DNA of 61,391 bases from Actinomycetota bacterium (GTDB lineage: Bacteria > Actinomycetota > Geothermincolia > Geothermincolales > RBG-13-55-18): contig QZKE01000096.1 in the NCBI GenBank assembly GCA_003598015.1, forward strand, positions 1 to 61,391, written 5' to 3'. A program made the position numbers and the translations under genes. A model generated the notes under the pieces. It was not told where the DNA came from, made no database searches, and worked only from the letters and a program-made list of their open reading frames with translations. Below, piece after piece: positions 7,765 through 15,012 of the stretch (positions are counted from its first letter, which is position 1; the number at the start of each line of letters is the position of its first letter).

Positions 7765-8358
7765 GTGAGCAAGAAAAGGACGATGAAGAAACGCGCGGCG
7801 TGGGAGGCAAAGCAACTCAAGAAAGAGATGAAGAAAGCGAAGGCGCGCAAGCGCAGGAGGAGGTTGCTGCTACTTTCGCTCATCGCAGGAGGGGTCATGG
7901 CGGCACAGGCCTCCCGCAAACCAAAGCCCACCCCCGGGAGCGGAACGGTTACGCTCAAGGACGCGGAGCCCGGCCCCCTGGCGTTTATGATGAGCGAGAT
8001 GGTCAAGGGTTTCCTGCAGGACCCCTCCAAGAAGGCGCTCGCCGACAAGATGAACGTCTCCGTGGCCATACAGGATCTGGATAACCAGGAGATGGCCGCC
8101 ACCATGGACTTCAAGGCCAGCGACGTCACTGTCTCCAACGGAGCTGCGGGTGCGGATATCTACATCGGCACCGAGCTTGCGCTGCTGCTCAGCCTGTCCG
8201 GCGCGGGCAAGGGGAAGCAGATGCTGCAATGGCTGAAGACCGAGGACGGGAAGAAGGTCGTAAACGCCGTGAAGAGCGGCAGGTTCAAGGTCAAAGGGGC
8301 CATCAAGAACGCCCCGCAGATGGCGTTGTTCCAGAAGTTCCTCACACCCACCGGCTGA
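7765..8358 (+). CDS. Membrane-anchored SCP2-like lipid-carrier domain protein
   Basis: Protein of 197 residues. Residues 1-33 are extremely Lys/Arg-rich, followed by a short hydrophobic segment (about 34-48), giving a membrane-proximal N-terminus. Residues about 60-197 resemble the SCP-2 sterol-carrier-like fold: an amphipathic first helix, a central 'ADIYIGTELALLLSLS' strand-helix and a C-terminal 'FKVKGAIKNAPQMALFQKFL'. Such domains bind lipids or other hydrophobic ligands, so a lipid-handling role at the membrane is inferred. Start GTG 7765 is preceded by GGAAGGAG. The gene converges on a receiver-domain gene eight bases away. Confidence 0.7.
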   Translation: MSKKRTMKKRAAWEAKQLKKEMKKAKARKRRRRLLLLSLIAGGVMAAQASRKPKPTPGSGTVTLKDAEPGPLAFMMSEMVKGFLQDPSKKALADKMNVSVAIQDLDNQEMAATMDFKASDVTVSNGAAGADIYIGTELALLLSLSGAGKGKQMLQWLKTEDGKKVVNAVKSGRFKVKGAIKNAPQMALFQKFLTPTG

Positions 8359-8366
8359 GATAGGTC

Positions 8367-8762
8367 CTAATCGGCTGGAGGCAGGGGCTCGGAAGCTTCC
8401 CGGATGATACGGCGGACGGTGCCGCGCAATCTCTCGAGGTTGAAGGGCTTGGTGATGTAGGCCACGGCGCCCATCTCCTCGCACTTCCGCTGGTCGGCCG
8501 GGTTGGATTTCGCCGTGAGCATCACCACCGGTATGTCGCGGGTCTCATGCGCGGCCTTGAGGCGGCGCATGACCTCATAACCGTCCATCATGGGCATCAT
8601 AATATCGAGCAGGATTATATCGGGCTTTTTCTCCAGGGCCAGACGTATGGCCTCTCTCCCGCTTTCGGCGAGGAGGACATCTATACCTGTCTTACCGAGG
8701 TTCAGCTCTATCAGCCGTAACAGCAGTCTGTCATCGTCCACCACCAGGGCACTCGCCGTCAT
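8367..8762 (-). CDS. Single-domain response regulator
   Basis: CheY-like receiver protein of 131 residues without an output domain. The acidic pocket (DDD near residue 9), the phospho-acceptor Asp in LLDIMMP (about residue 54), the switch Thr in MLTAKS and the Lys in ITKPF are all present, so it should be phosphorylated normally. It would act through protein contacts or as a phosphorelay intermediate. No kinase gene adjoins it, so the partner is unknown. It is divergent from the MerR-TetR regulator. Confidence 0.9.
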   Translation of the reverse strand: MTASALVVDDDRLLLRLIELNLGKTGIDVLLAESGREAIRLALEKKPDIILLDIMMPMMDGYEVMRRLKAAHETRDIPVVMLTAKSNPADQRKCEEMGAVAYITKPFNLERLRGTVRRIIREASEPLPPAD

Positions 8763-8902
8763 GGCGGACCACCCCCCTCACGCTGTATATTCCCACCCTC
8801 TTGAAGATATAAACCACGGGTTGCTCTCCTGGTTACTCCGTGGCCATCCGCACCGTGGATAGGTTGCCGGCGCCGAGACCTTGCCTCGCTCCGGTGAAGC
8901 CG

Positions 8903-8950
8903 TTGACATCACTCGATCGAGGACATTATTATGTGACTGACTACCCAGTC
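8903..8950 (+). promoter_or_regulatory. Promoter with GACT/AGTC operator candidate
   Basis: TTGACA (8903-8908) and TATTAT (8927-8932) are separated by 18 bases. Directly after the -10 lies TGACTGACT-ACCC-AGTC (8934-8950) with dyad core GACT-N4-AGTC, placed over the transcription start as an autoregulatory operator would be. A second small dyad GTAAG-N7-CTTAC is at 8981-8997. It drives the regulator gene at 9020; operator function is inferred. Confidence 0.6.
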
Positions 8951-9019
8951 GTAATCCGATACACCAGGTTTAAAGGTCGCGTAAGTGTTGCTCTTACATC
9001 GGATAAAGGCGGTCGATGC

Positions 9020-9892
9020 ATGGCGGAAACAGGGGAGAGCTGGGATATAGGCGGTCTGGTAAAGGCATTTGAGGCGGACACTGGATCCGCCTTGACCCGC
9101 AGCCAGGTCAACCGCTATCTCAAGGAAGGCCTGCTGCCCCAGCCGGAAGAGGGCGAGACCTTCAACGAAAACCACCTGGAGAGGCTGCGCATGATCGAGC
9201 ACCTGCGTTCCCGTTACGGGATCTCCCTGCGTGATATCTCCGGTCTTTTCGGGGTGATCGTGGGCGCGGCGCCAGGAGAGGTCGCCGAGGAGCCCGAGGA
9301 GGAGAGGCAGGCGGTCGACCGCGGGGAGCGCATCATCGCCAACGCGACCGAGCTATTCGCCGCCAAGGGATACCACGGTACCACCATCGACGAAATCGTA
9401 CAGGCTACGGGGATCGCCAAGGGCACCTTCTATATATACTTCGACAGCAAGGAGGAGCTCCTGGTGGAGGTGATCAAGAGGCTGATAGATAATACGTTAG
9501 AGAAAATAGACAGCGAGCTGGAGAAGAAAGAGGAGAAGGATTTTATAACCCGGCTCGAGACCAAGGGCCAGGAGATGCTGGACCTCTACCTCAAGCGGAG
9601 CGAACTTCTCTACATGCTCCTGGGGGAGACGGTGGGCAACCCGCGCCTGATGGAGCAGTCCAGGGAAGTCTACGCAAGGTTGGCGGCACGGGTAGAAGAG
9701 GACCTGCGGGAGGGTATAGAGACGGGAGACATCTACCCCTTCGCAGACCTCAAGACCATCTCCTATGCGCTGGTCGGCATGGGGCAGAGTATCGCCGTAC
9801 TGCTCTCGGGGGACGGTGAGGCCCAGATGGAGAAGACCTGGAGGTCGATGCACGAATTCATCCGGCGCGCCTTCTCCAGCAGAAACCGGTGA
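9020..9892 (+). CDS. MerR-TetR fusion transcriptional regulator
   Basis: DNA-binding regulator of 290 residues joining two families. Residues about 8-80 match the MerR winged-helix pattern ('VNRYLKEGLLPQPEEG', then 'LERLRMIEHLRSRYGISLRDI'). After an acidic linker, residues about 98-145 are a TetR helix-turn-helix ('TTIDEIVQATGIAKGTFYIY') followed by an all-helical ligand-binding and dimer domain. The protein could therefore read two DNA half-site types or use one as a dimer platform. The ATG is set at 9020 where both domains are intact; the ribosome site is weak. The upstream dyad suggests autoregulation. Target genes are unknown, though TetR proteins of this type often control lipid or efflux genes. 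Confidence 0.85.
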   Translation: MAETGESWDIGGLVKAFEADTGSALTRSQVNRYLKEGLLPQPEEGETFNENHLERLRMIEHLRSRYGISLRDISGLFGVIVGAAPGEVAEEPEEERQAVDRGERIIANATELFAAKGYHGTTIDEIVQATGIAKGTFYIYFDSKEELLVEVIKRLIDNTLEKIDSELEKKEEKDFITRLETKGQEMLDLYLKRSELLYMLLGETVGNPRLMEQSREVYARLAARVEEDLREGIETGDIYPFADLKTISYALVGMGQSIAVLLSGDGEAQMEKTWRSMHEFIRRAFSSRNR

Positions 9893-9952
9893 TTATCCGG
9901 GGATTCTTGTCTGAGAGCACGCACACCTCGCGGAGAGGAGCCATAAGAATAG

Positions 9953-9979
9953 GACCCCGGTTTCCGGCAAACCGGGGTC
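9953..9979 (+). terminator. Perfect 11-bp hairpin after the MerR-TetR gene
   Basis: GACCCCGGTTT (9953-9963) pairs perfectly with AAACCGGGGTC (9969-9979) over a 5-base loop. It lies 61 bases after the regulator stop. No T-tract follows, so it could be a terminator of another type, an mRNA stabiliser or one of the region's GACCCC-ended palindromes. Confidence 0.6.
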
Positions 9980-9992
9980 AGCAGGGAGGGAG

Positions 9993-10135
9993 GTGCTCCG
10001 ATTTGGGTACCGGAGCACGGATGAGGTCACACTCGGGCGGATGATACGGTGGAACCGTGTTGGGGCTTTCCAAGGGAGGGAAAGACCCTGACACATGCAG
10101 GTTCCACGCGCATGTCCTCTGAGCGGAGACCTGTT
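9993..10135 (+). promoter_or_regulatory. Candidate Moco/Tuco riboswitch
   Basis: Structured leader on the strand of the tungsto/molybdo-enzyme gene. A lead hairpin GTGCTCCG/CGGAGCAC (9993-10000, 10011-10018) precedes a closing helix AGGTC/GACCT (10024-10028, 10128-10132). That helix encloses P2 GTGGAA/TTCCAC (10049-10054, 10102-10107), P3 CTTTCC/GGAAAG (10066-10071, 10079-10084), P4 CCTG/CAGG (10087-10090, 10098-10101) and a terminal hairpin CTCT-GAGC-GGAG (10117-10128). The arrangement and the downstream aldehyde:ferredoxin oxidoreductase fit the molybdenum-cofactor RNA class as I know it. I could not run a covariance search. A possible expression-platform hairpin TCAGGCCT/AGGCCTGA is at 10199-10233. 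Confidence 0.5.
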
Positions 10136-10264
10136 AGCTGCCTATGCTACCACAAAGTAACTTTCAATGCAAAGACTTTATCGTGAGAAAAAAGGTAGTC
10201 AGGCCTTGGGGTCACGCCCGGCTTGAGGCCTGAGTGAGCCGATCGATATAGCAGTCTGCAAACC

Positions 10265-10433
10265 GGTTCTTCTCCAAGAAGTGTGGGCGCCAGGCATAGG
10301 GGTCGGCCCTGGACTTATGCCTGGCGTTCTTCCTCCCCCCCCGTCCCCTCTTGACCTTTTCAGGCATAAGTCCAGGGCCGACCCCTATGCCTGGCGTTTC
10401 TCGCTATCCTTTGCCTACACTTCTTGGAGAAGA
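10265..10433. repeat. Nested AGGCATA/TATGCCT palindrome with outer arms
   Basis: Two oppositely oriented 33-base elements (10291-10323 and 10361-10393) lie inside a perfect 17-base outer inverted repeat, TCTTCTCCAAGAAGTGT (10268-10284) and ACACTTCTTGGAGAAGA (10417-10433). The whole could fold as a hairpin of about 165 bases. It lies between the riboswitch candidate and the oxidoreductase start, so either it is transcribed in the leader or the enzyme uses the later promoter at 10453. Confidence 0.9.
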
Positions 10434-10452
10434 CCAAACGCAAAAAAAGCTC

Positions 10453-10461
10453 TGATATAAT
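10453..10461 (+). promoter_or_regulatory. Extended -10 promoter before the oxidoreductase
   Basis: TGATATAAT is a perfect extended -10 (TGn plus TATAAT, 10456-10461). No good -35 is visible. It lies 150 bases before the ATG at 10615 and downstream of the repeat. Confidence 0.5.
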
Positions 10462-10614
10462 GTCCTTGGCCATCATCGTGGCTTTCGTTGAAGCCTGAAA
10501 GGAGACAGGGTCCGTCCCGCGGAACTTCTTTGCGAGGGTAATATCAGCAAATAGCAGTACGAGGTCGGCTCATGGGGATTGGAGCCGATCGCAATCCAGG
10601 GAGGAGCACTAACC

Positions 10615-12681
10615 ATGATGGGAGGAAACTGGGGCAAGGTGTTGAAGGTTGATCTCACCTCCGGTACAACCCAGGAGGAGGAGATCCCGGAGAAGGATTA
10701 CCACGATTTTCTGGGCGGTAGCGGGCTGGCCGCCAAATGGTTCTTCGACAACGAAGGCTGGAAGGTGGAATCCCTCTCGCCGGAGAACCCCCTGATGATC
10801 ATGAACGGGCCCCTCTCGGGAACATCTCTGCCCGGGGTGTCCCGCCTGGAGATATGCGCCCGCTCACCCCTGACCGGCATCTGGGGCGAGGCTTCCATGG
10901 GAGGACATTTCTCCCCGCAACTGAAGCGGACCGGTTATGACGGCATCATTGTCGTGGGTGCTTCGGAAAAACCGGTCTACCTTTATGTAAGCGATGAGAA
11001 GGTGGAGATAAGGGACGCCTCCCACCTCTGGGGCAAGGATACCTACGAGGCGGAGGACCTGCTCAAGGAGGAGGTAGGGGACAAGAGAGCCCAGGTCATA
11101 TCCATCGGCCCCGCGGGGGAGAACATGGTGAAGTTCGCCTGCGTGATGAACGACCGTGGGTCCACTGCCGGCAGGTGTGGCATGGGCGCGGTGATGGGCT
11201 CCAAGAAACTCAAGGCCGTAGTAGCCCGGGGCAACAAGAAGGTGCCCGTGGCCGGCGAGGAAGCATATAAAGAAGCCCGTGAGAAGATGTCGGAGCTCCT
11301 CAAGTGGAGCCTGGTGGCCGATGGCCTGCATAACTTCGGTTCCAACGTGCACATGGAATACGGTATGGCCATCAGCGACGTCCCCACCAAGAACTGGCGT
11401 ATGGCCTACTGGGCCGCCGGACCCGAGAAGCTCGGGGGCACCGCCGTTGCCGAGAGCATCCTCACCAAGACGCACTCCTGCTTCGCCTGCCCCATCTCCT
11501 GTAAGAGGATCGTGGAGGTGAAGTCAGGCCCCTTCGCCGTCGAGGAAGGACCGGGTTCCGAGTACGAGGCCGCCGCCTCGCTGGGCACCCTGCAGTTCAT
11601 GGACGACCGCGAGGCCAATCACAAGGCCAACGAGCTCTGCAATCGCTACGGTATGGATGTTATCTCCTGCGGCTCCACGCTGGCTTACGCCACCGAGGCC
11701 TTCGAGGCCGGACTCATCACCGAGAAGGACACGGGGGGCCTGAAGCTCGGTTGGGGCCAGCCGAAGGTCCTCCTCGACCTGGTTGAGAAGACCGCCCGCC
11801 GCGAGGGCATAGGTGACGACCTGGCCGAGGGCGTGCGGGCCATGGCGGAGAAATACGGCGGGAAGGAGATGGCCATCCACGTCAAAGGCCTGGAGTGCCC
11901 CATGCACGACCCCCGCGCCATGTGGGCCATGGCTCTCACCTACGCCACCTCCATCCGCGGTGCCTGCCACTGCGCCGACGCCAATCTCTACGTGGAGCTC
12001 GGTATACTCGACCTCAAGGAGCTGGGCGCCAAGAGGACCTGGCCTTATAAGGCCAAGGGGAAGGCGGCCCAGACCATCGCGGCGCAGAAGAAGGGGGTCA
12101 TAGCCAACTCCGCGGTCATCTGCGAGTATGCCTGGAACGCCGCGGGAGGGCACATGTCGGAGATGGCCATGATGCTCAACTCGCTCACCGGTTTCAATTA
12201 CAGTGCGGACGACCTCGCGAAAGCCGGCGACCGCATCTGGTACATCAAGCGGGCACTCGGCAATCTCATGGGAGCAACGCGCGAGGACGACCAGCTGCCC
12301 CGGCGCATCCTGGAGCCCCATGCCGAGGGTGCCACCTCCAGCCTGCACTCGGCGGTGTACCCGCAGTTCATGTCGCTGGCGCCCTTGCAGAAGCTGCGCA
12401 TAGAGGGTCTGAAAAACACCACGGCGAGTATCCTGTCCAAGTACCTCTACCCCAATATGGACAAGATGCTTACCTCCATGAACAAGCTGCCCGGTTTCTC
12501 GGGCAAGCGCAAGAAACTGGAGGCCGGGGATGTGGAAGAGAAGAAGAAGAAGACGGTCGCGTTCGACGAGATGATCCAGGAGTTCTACCAGCTGAGAGAT
12601 ATAGATACGCAGGGTCGCCCCAGCCGCAGGCGCCTGGAGGAGCTCGGCCTCAAGGATGTAGCCGAAGCCCTGCATTCGTAG
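10615..12681 (+). CDS. Aldehyde:ferredoxin oxidoreductase (tungsten/molybdenum)
   Basis: Cytoplasmic bis-pterin enzyme of 688 residues that oxidises aldehydes to acids and reduces ferredoxin. The 4Fe-4S ligands are Cys289, Cys292, Cys296 (SCFACPISC) and Cys503 (VICEYAW), a spacing close to the characterised archaeal AOR (288/291/295/494). The N-terminal 'GKVLKVDLTSG' and 'GGSGLAAKW' motifs and the pterin-binding central domain are intact. The C-terminus is longer than in AOR and ends in a charged helical tail. The ATG at 10615 has GGAGGAG eight bases upstream, better than the earlier ATG at 10579. It is followed by a MoaD-like gene and preceded by a cofactor-riboswitch candidate. The metal and the aldehyde substrate are not determined by sequence. 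Confidence 0.93.
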   Translation: MMGGNWGKVLKVDLTSGTTQEEEIPEKDYHDFLGGSGLAAKWFFDNEGWKVESLSPENPLMIMNGPLSGTSLPGVSRLEICARSPLTGIWGEASMGGHFSPQLKRTGYDGIIVVGASEKPVYLYVSDEKVEIRDASHLWGKDTYEAEDLLKEEVGDKRAQVISIGPAGENMVKFACVMNDRGSTAGRCGMGAVMGSKKLKAVVARGNKKVPVAGEEAYKEAREKMSELLKWSLVADGLHNFGSNVHMEYGMAISDVPTKNWRMAYWAAGPEKLGGTAVAESILTKTHSCFACPISCKRIVEVKSGPFAVEEGPGSEYEAAASLGTLQFMDDREANHKANELCNRYGMDVISCGSTLAYATEAFEAGLITEKDTGGLKLGWGQPKVLLDLVEKTARREGIGDDLAEGVRAMAEKYGGKEMAIHVKGLECPMHDPRAMWAMALTYATSIRGACHCADANLYVELGILDLKELGAKRTWPYKAKGKAAQTIAAQKKGVIANSAVICEYAWNAAGGHMSEMAMMLNSLTGFNYSADDLAKAGDRIWYIKRALGNLMGATREDDQLPRRILEPHAEGATSSLHSAVYPQFMSLAPLQKLRIEGLKNTTASILSKYLYPNMDKMLTSMNKLPGFSGKRKKLEAGDVEEKKKKTVAFDEMIQEFYQLRDIDTQGRPSRRRLEELGLKDVAEALHS

Positions 12682-12723
12682 GTGGTTCACTCACGCCTCC
12701 GGTGAATTGGTCGTGAGGAAGAA

Positions 12724-12764
12724 AAGGGGTCCCGTACCGGTCGTGTAGGTGGATGGGGCCCCTT
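12724..12764 (+). terminator. Stem-loop after the oxidoreductase, overlapping a -10 box
   Basis: AAGGGGTCCC (12724-12733) and GGGGCCCCTT (12755-12764) form a 10-base-pair stem with one G-U pair, followed by ATAATATT. The right end overlaps a TATAAT (12764-12769) that could serve as the -10 box of the MoaD-like gene. Terminator and promoter therefore appear to be fused here. Confidence 0.6.
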
Positions 12765-12853
12765 ATAATATTGGCGATGGGATGACCCACGCAGCCCCGG
12801 CTCGTGCGGCGAAGGGAGCTTGCGAGACAAGAGAGCAGAGGAAGGAAGCGACC

Positions 12854-13102
12854 ATGGCCACGGTTAAGCTCTTCACCATACTGCGTAAAGCTACGGGCGA
12901 GCAGAGCTACGAGAGTTCGCAGCGCACGGTCGGCGCGGTATTGAAAGAGGTCGAGAAGAGACATGGTGACAAGGTGTCCAGGTACTTGAAGAACTGCATC
13001 GTGCTCGTGAACGGTCAGAACATAAGCTACCTGAAGGGCAAGAGGACCAAACTCGGCCCGGGAGACGAGGTCTCCCTCTTTCCGCCCGTCGCAGGTGGAT
13101 GA
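12854..13102 (+). CDS. MoaD/ThiS-family sulfur carrier
   Basis: Ubiquitin-like carrier of 82 residues ending in Gly-Gly, the site that is adenylated and thiocarboxylated. Beta-grasp features include the opening 'ATVKLFTILRKATG' strand and 'LGPGDEVSLFPPVAGG' at the end, which is the MoaD C-terminal signature. It would donate sulfur to the pterin dithiolene of the Mo/W cofactor together with MoaE (not in this window). AAGGAAG precedes the ATG; in-frame GTG upstream is rejected. Position after the aldehyde:ferredoxin oxidoreductase supports a cofactor role. An E1-like activating enzyme occurs at 18980. Confidence 0.9.
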   Translation: MATVKLFTILRKATGEQSYESSQRTVGAVLKEVEKRHGDKVSRYLKNCIVLVNGQNISYLKGKRTKLGPGDEVSLFPPVAGG

Positions 13103-13131
13103 TGCGGCCGGGGGTTACCCCTTCATGCTCC

Positions 13132-13164
13132 ATACATGGTTCTTCTCGGACAAGAACCATGTAT
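13132..13164. terminator. Perfect 13-bp hairpin between convergent genes
   Basis: ATACATGGTTCTT (13132-13144) pairs perfectly with AAGAACCATGTAT (13152-13164) over a 7-base loop. It lies between the MoaD-like gene (+) and a minus-strand gene ending at 13231, so it can act in both directions. The arm contains GGTTCTTCTC, the word that begins the AGGCATA repeat family. Confidence 0.65.
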
Positions 13165-13230
13165 ATCTTCGAAACGATGTCGATCGAGTATGGACTCGTC
13201 CTGATACTGTAGGGGATGAAGCGCTGACCT

Positions 13231-13500
13231 CTAGACGGGGGTGATAGTCACTCCCGTTCCCGCGCTCGATGGCCCCTGCACCTGCAGCCCGGCCAGGGCT
13301 CGCACGCAGCCTGCGACCAGTTCCTCGCCACCGCTTACTCTCTCCAATGCTTCCTGGAGCAGGGTCGATACATCCCCCAGGTTGACATTGGAAGCAAGGG
13401 CGGACCATTGACGCAGATGATCGGTCTCCTGCTCGAGCCGGTCTGCGCTATGTTTGAGGGCTACCTTCAAGGTGACCAGGTCTATCCCTTCACGGCACAT
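13231..13500 (-). CDS. Small helical protein of unknown function
   Basis: 89-residue soluble protein that I do not recognise. It is predominantly helical with Leu/Glu-rich heptad-like stretches (residues about 8-65) and a Gly/Ser/Thr tail; two cysteines. The ATG at 13500 has AGGAGG eight bases upstream, which argues for a real gene. It lies 24 bases downstream of dapA on the same strand and is probably co-transcribed with it. No DNA-binding or catalytic motif is visible. Confidence 0.6.
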   Translation of the reverse strand: MCREGIDLVTLKVALKHSADRLEQETDHLRQWSALASNVNLGDVSTLLQEALERVSGGEELVAGCVRALAGLQVQGPSSAGTGVTITPV

Positions 13501-13524
13501 ATTCCTCACCTCCTGCCAAAAGGG

Positions 13525-14442
13525 TCAAGTACAGTTCTCCGGCGGTGCCTTGCCCAACTCCAGCATGGCCTGGCGCAAGGTTTCCTTGCCCTTGTCGGTC
13601 ATGCCGGACAGGGGAAGGCGCGTCCCTCCCACGGGTACTCCCATCCAGTTGAGGGCCTGCTTGATCGCGGTGGGGTTCGGCTCGCAGAAGAGAGCGCGCA
13701 CCAGCGGCAACACCTGGAAGTGTATCTCCCGCGCTTCCTCCAGCCTGCCCTCCCATACCAGCCTGCACATGTGGCTGAACTCCGCGCCCAGCACATGGCC
13801 TACCGCCGCTATGCAGCCCTGGCCTCCCAGGCAGAGCACAAGGAATGTGACCGGGTCCTCACCGGAATATACGTGGAAATCCAGGCCTTCCCTGCGCACC
13901 TCCTCGATGATCGAGCAGACCTGCAGGATATCTCCCGAGGCTTCCTTCACACCCACGATGTTATCTATGCCGGCGAGGCGGAGCATGGTCTCCACCTCTA
14001 TGTTTCTGCCCGTCCTGAAAGGGATGTTGTAAACGATAATTGGCAGGGAGGTACTCTCGGCGATCGACTTGTAGTGCTCGTAGATCCCCTGCTGGCTGGG
14101 ACGGTTGTAGTAGGGGCTTACCTGAAGGCTGCCGTCTACGCCCAACTTCTCCGCCGTCACGGTCATCTCGATAGCCTCGGCGGTGCTGTTGCTGCCGGTG
14201 CCGGCGATAACCGGCACGCGCCCCGCCGTCTCTTCCCGTACGATCTCGATGACCGTCATATGCTCCTTGTGGCTGAGGGTCGGAGATTCCCCCGTCGTTC
14301 CGCAGGGGATGATCGCGTCCGCCGCCTGCTCATCGATGAGATAGTTGACCAGGTTCCTCAGGGCCGTCTCATCCAGGCCTCCCTTTTCATCGAAGGGAGT
14401 CACCAGCGGGATGAGGCATCCCGCAACGTTCCATGCGCCCAT
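13525..14442 (-). CDS. dapA: 4-hydroxy-tetrahydrodipicolinate synthase
   Basis: TIM-barrel aldolase of the DapA/NanA family, about 305 residues, condensing pyruvate and aspartate semialdehyde in lysine biosynthesis. Schiff-base Lys166 (GVKEASGD), catalytic Tyr138 (VYNIPFRTG) with Arg143, and the Thr49-Thr50 pair (GTTGE) match the E. coli positions with a shift of five. Arg143 is the substrate-carboxylate ligand that distinguishes true DapA from some paralogues. The ATG at 14442 follows GAGGAGG. The pathway partner lysA lies at 51905. Other DHDPS-family aldolases remain possible. Confidence 0.88.
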   Translation of the reverse strand: MGAWNVAGCLIPLVTPFDEKGGLDETALRNLVNYLIDEQAADAIIPCGTTGESPTLSHKEHMTVIEIVREETAGRVPVIAGTGSNSTAEAIEMTVTAEKLGVDGSLQVSPYYNRPSQQGIYEHYKSIAESTSLPIIVYNIPFRTGRNIEVETMLRLAGIDNIVGVKEASGDILQVCSIIEEVRREGLDFHVYSGEDPVTFLVLCLGGQGCIAAVGHVLGAEFSHMCRLVWEGRLEEAREIHFQVLPLVRALFCEPNPTAIKQALNWMGVPVGGTRLPLSGMTDKGKETLRQAMLELGKAPPENCT

Positions 14443-14683
14443 TGATACCTCCTCAGTCACCATGCCTTTCGTCTCTACATCATATCAGAAGGGGGAGGCC
14501 ATGGGCTGCGCTCTCAGGTAAGCCAATGGGAGGCGGCGCATTCGCGCAGCACATACTCCTTACAGCCTCTGCTCCGCCGCCCCGGGACCGGGGGCTGTAC
14601 GCGGCGAAGGCCCGTTCGCCCGGATGTATTTGGAATATATTGGAATATGTGCACTTTTTTCTTGAATTTTACCCCCTACCCTA

Positions 14684-14711
14684 TTGACACCCAAAAAGAG
14701 AATGATATTAT
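14684..14711 (+). promoter_or_regulatory. Promoter of the structured leader
   Basis: TTGACA (14684-14689) and TATTAT (14706-14711) with a 16-base spacer in a locally AT-rich stretch. Transcription would start near 14718, at the beginning of the structured leader and about 295 bases before the flavoprotein gene. Confidence 0.65.
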
Positions 14712-14716
14712 TGAAT

Positions 14717-14860
14717 CGTTCCGGCTGAACTCGGGGGAAAACCTGAACTGAAGCGCTCTAAGGCTTGCGCGTCCGGAACGTAGGTAGGAACCCAGGATGC
14801 CGAGTAGAAAACGTCGAGCCCCTTGTTCGGCGGTCCCAAAGGTATCTTGGGTTTCTACTT
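14717..14860 (+). ncRNA. Structured leader RNA of unknown class
   Basis: The first domain is closed by CGTTCCGG/CCGGAACG (14717-14724, 14773-14780). The second is a clean three-way junction: stem AGTAGAAA/TTTCTACT (14803-14810, 14852-14859) encloses hairpin CGTCGA/TCGGCG (14812-14817, 14827-14832, one G-U) and hairpin CCCAA/TTGGG (14835-14839, 14847-14851) with almost no unpaired junction bases. A further 150 bases without a recognised element separate it from the gene at 15013. It matches no riboswitch class I can recall. It may be a cis-regulatory element or a small RNA. Confidence 0.5.
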
Positions 14861-15012
14861 GTGAGCGAGAATTCGACTTGTTAAATCCAAGGCTCAAAGA
14901 GTAACTTAGCTGTGCGGAGGTAAGGATGATTGGGGCGAACTCGAGCCTGGTTAGAGACAATTGCACGCATACGGAGGGAGGTCTACCCCTACCGATGGTA
15001 AGGAGGTAACGC

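Noticed and set aside
11524..12690. 388-codon minus-strand frame opposite the aldehyde:ferredoxin oxidoreductase
   Set aside because: A GC-rich shadow of a well-conserved gene; it has His/Gly/Leu-rich random composition. The same applies to 40677-42305 and 56410-58209 on the minus strand.
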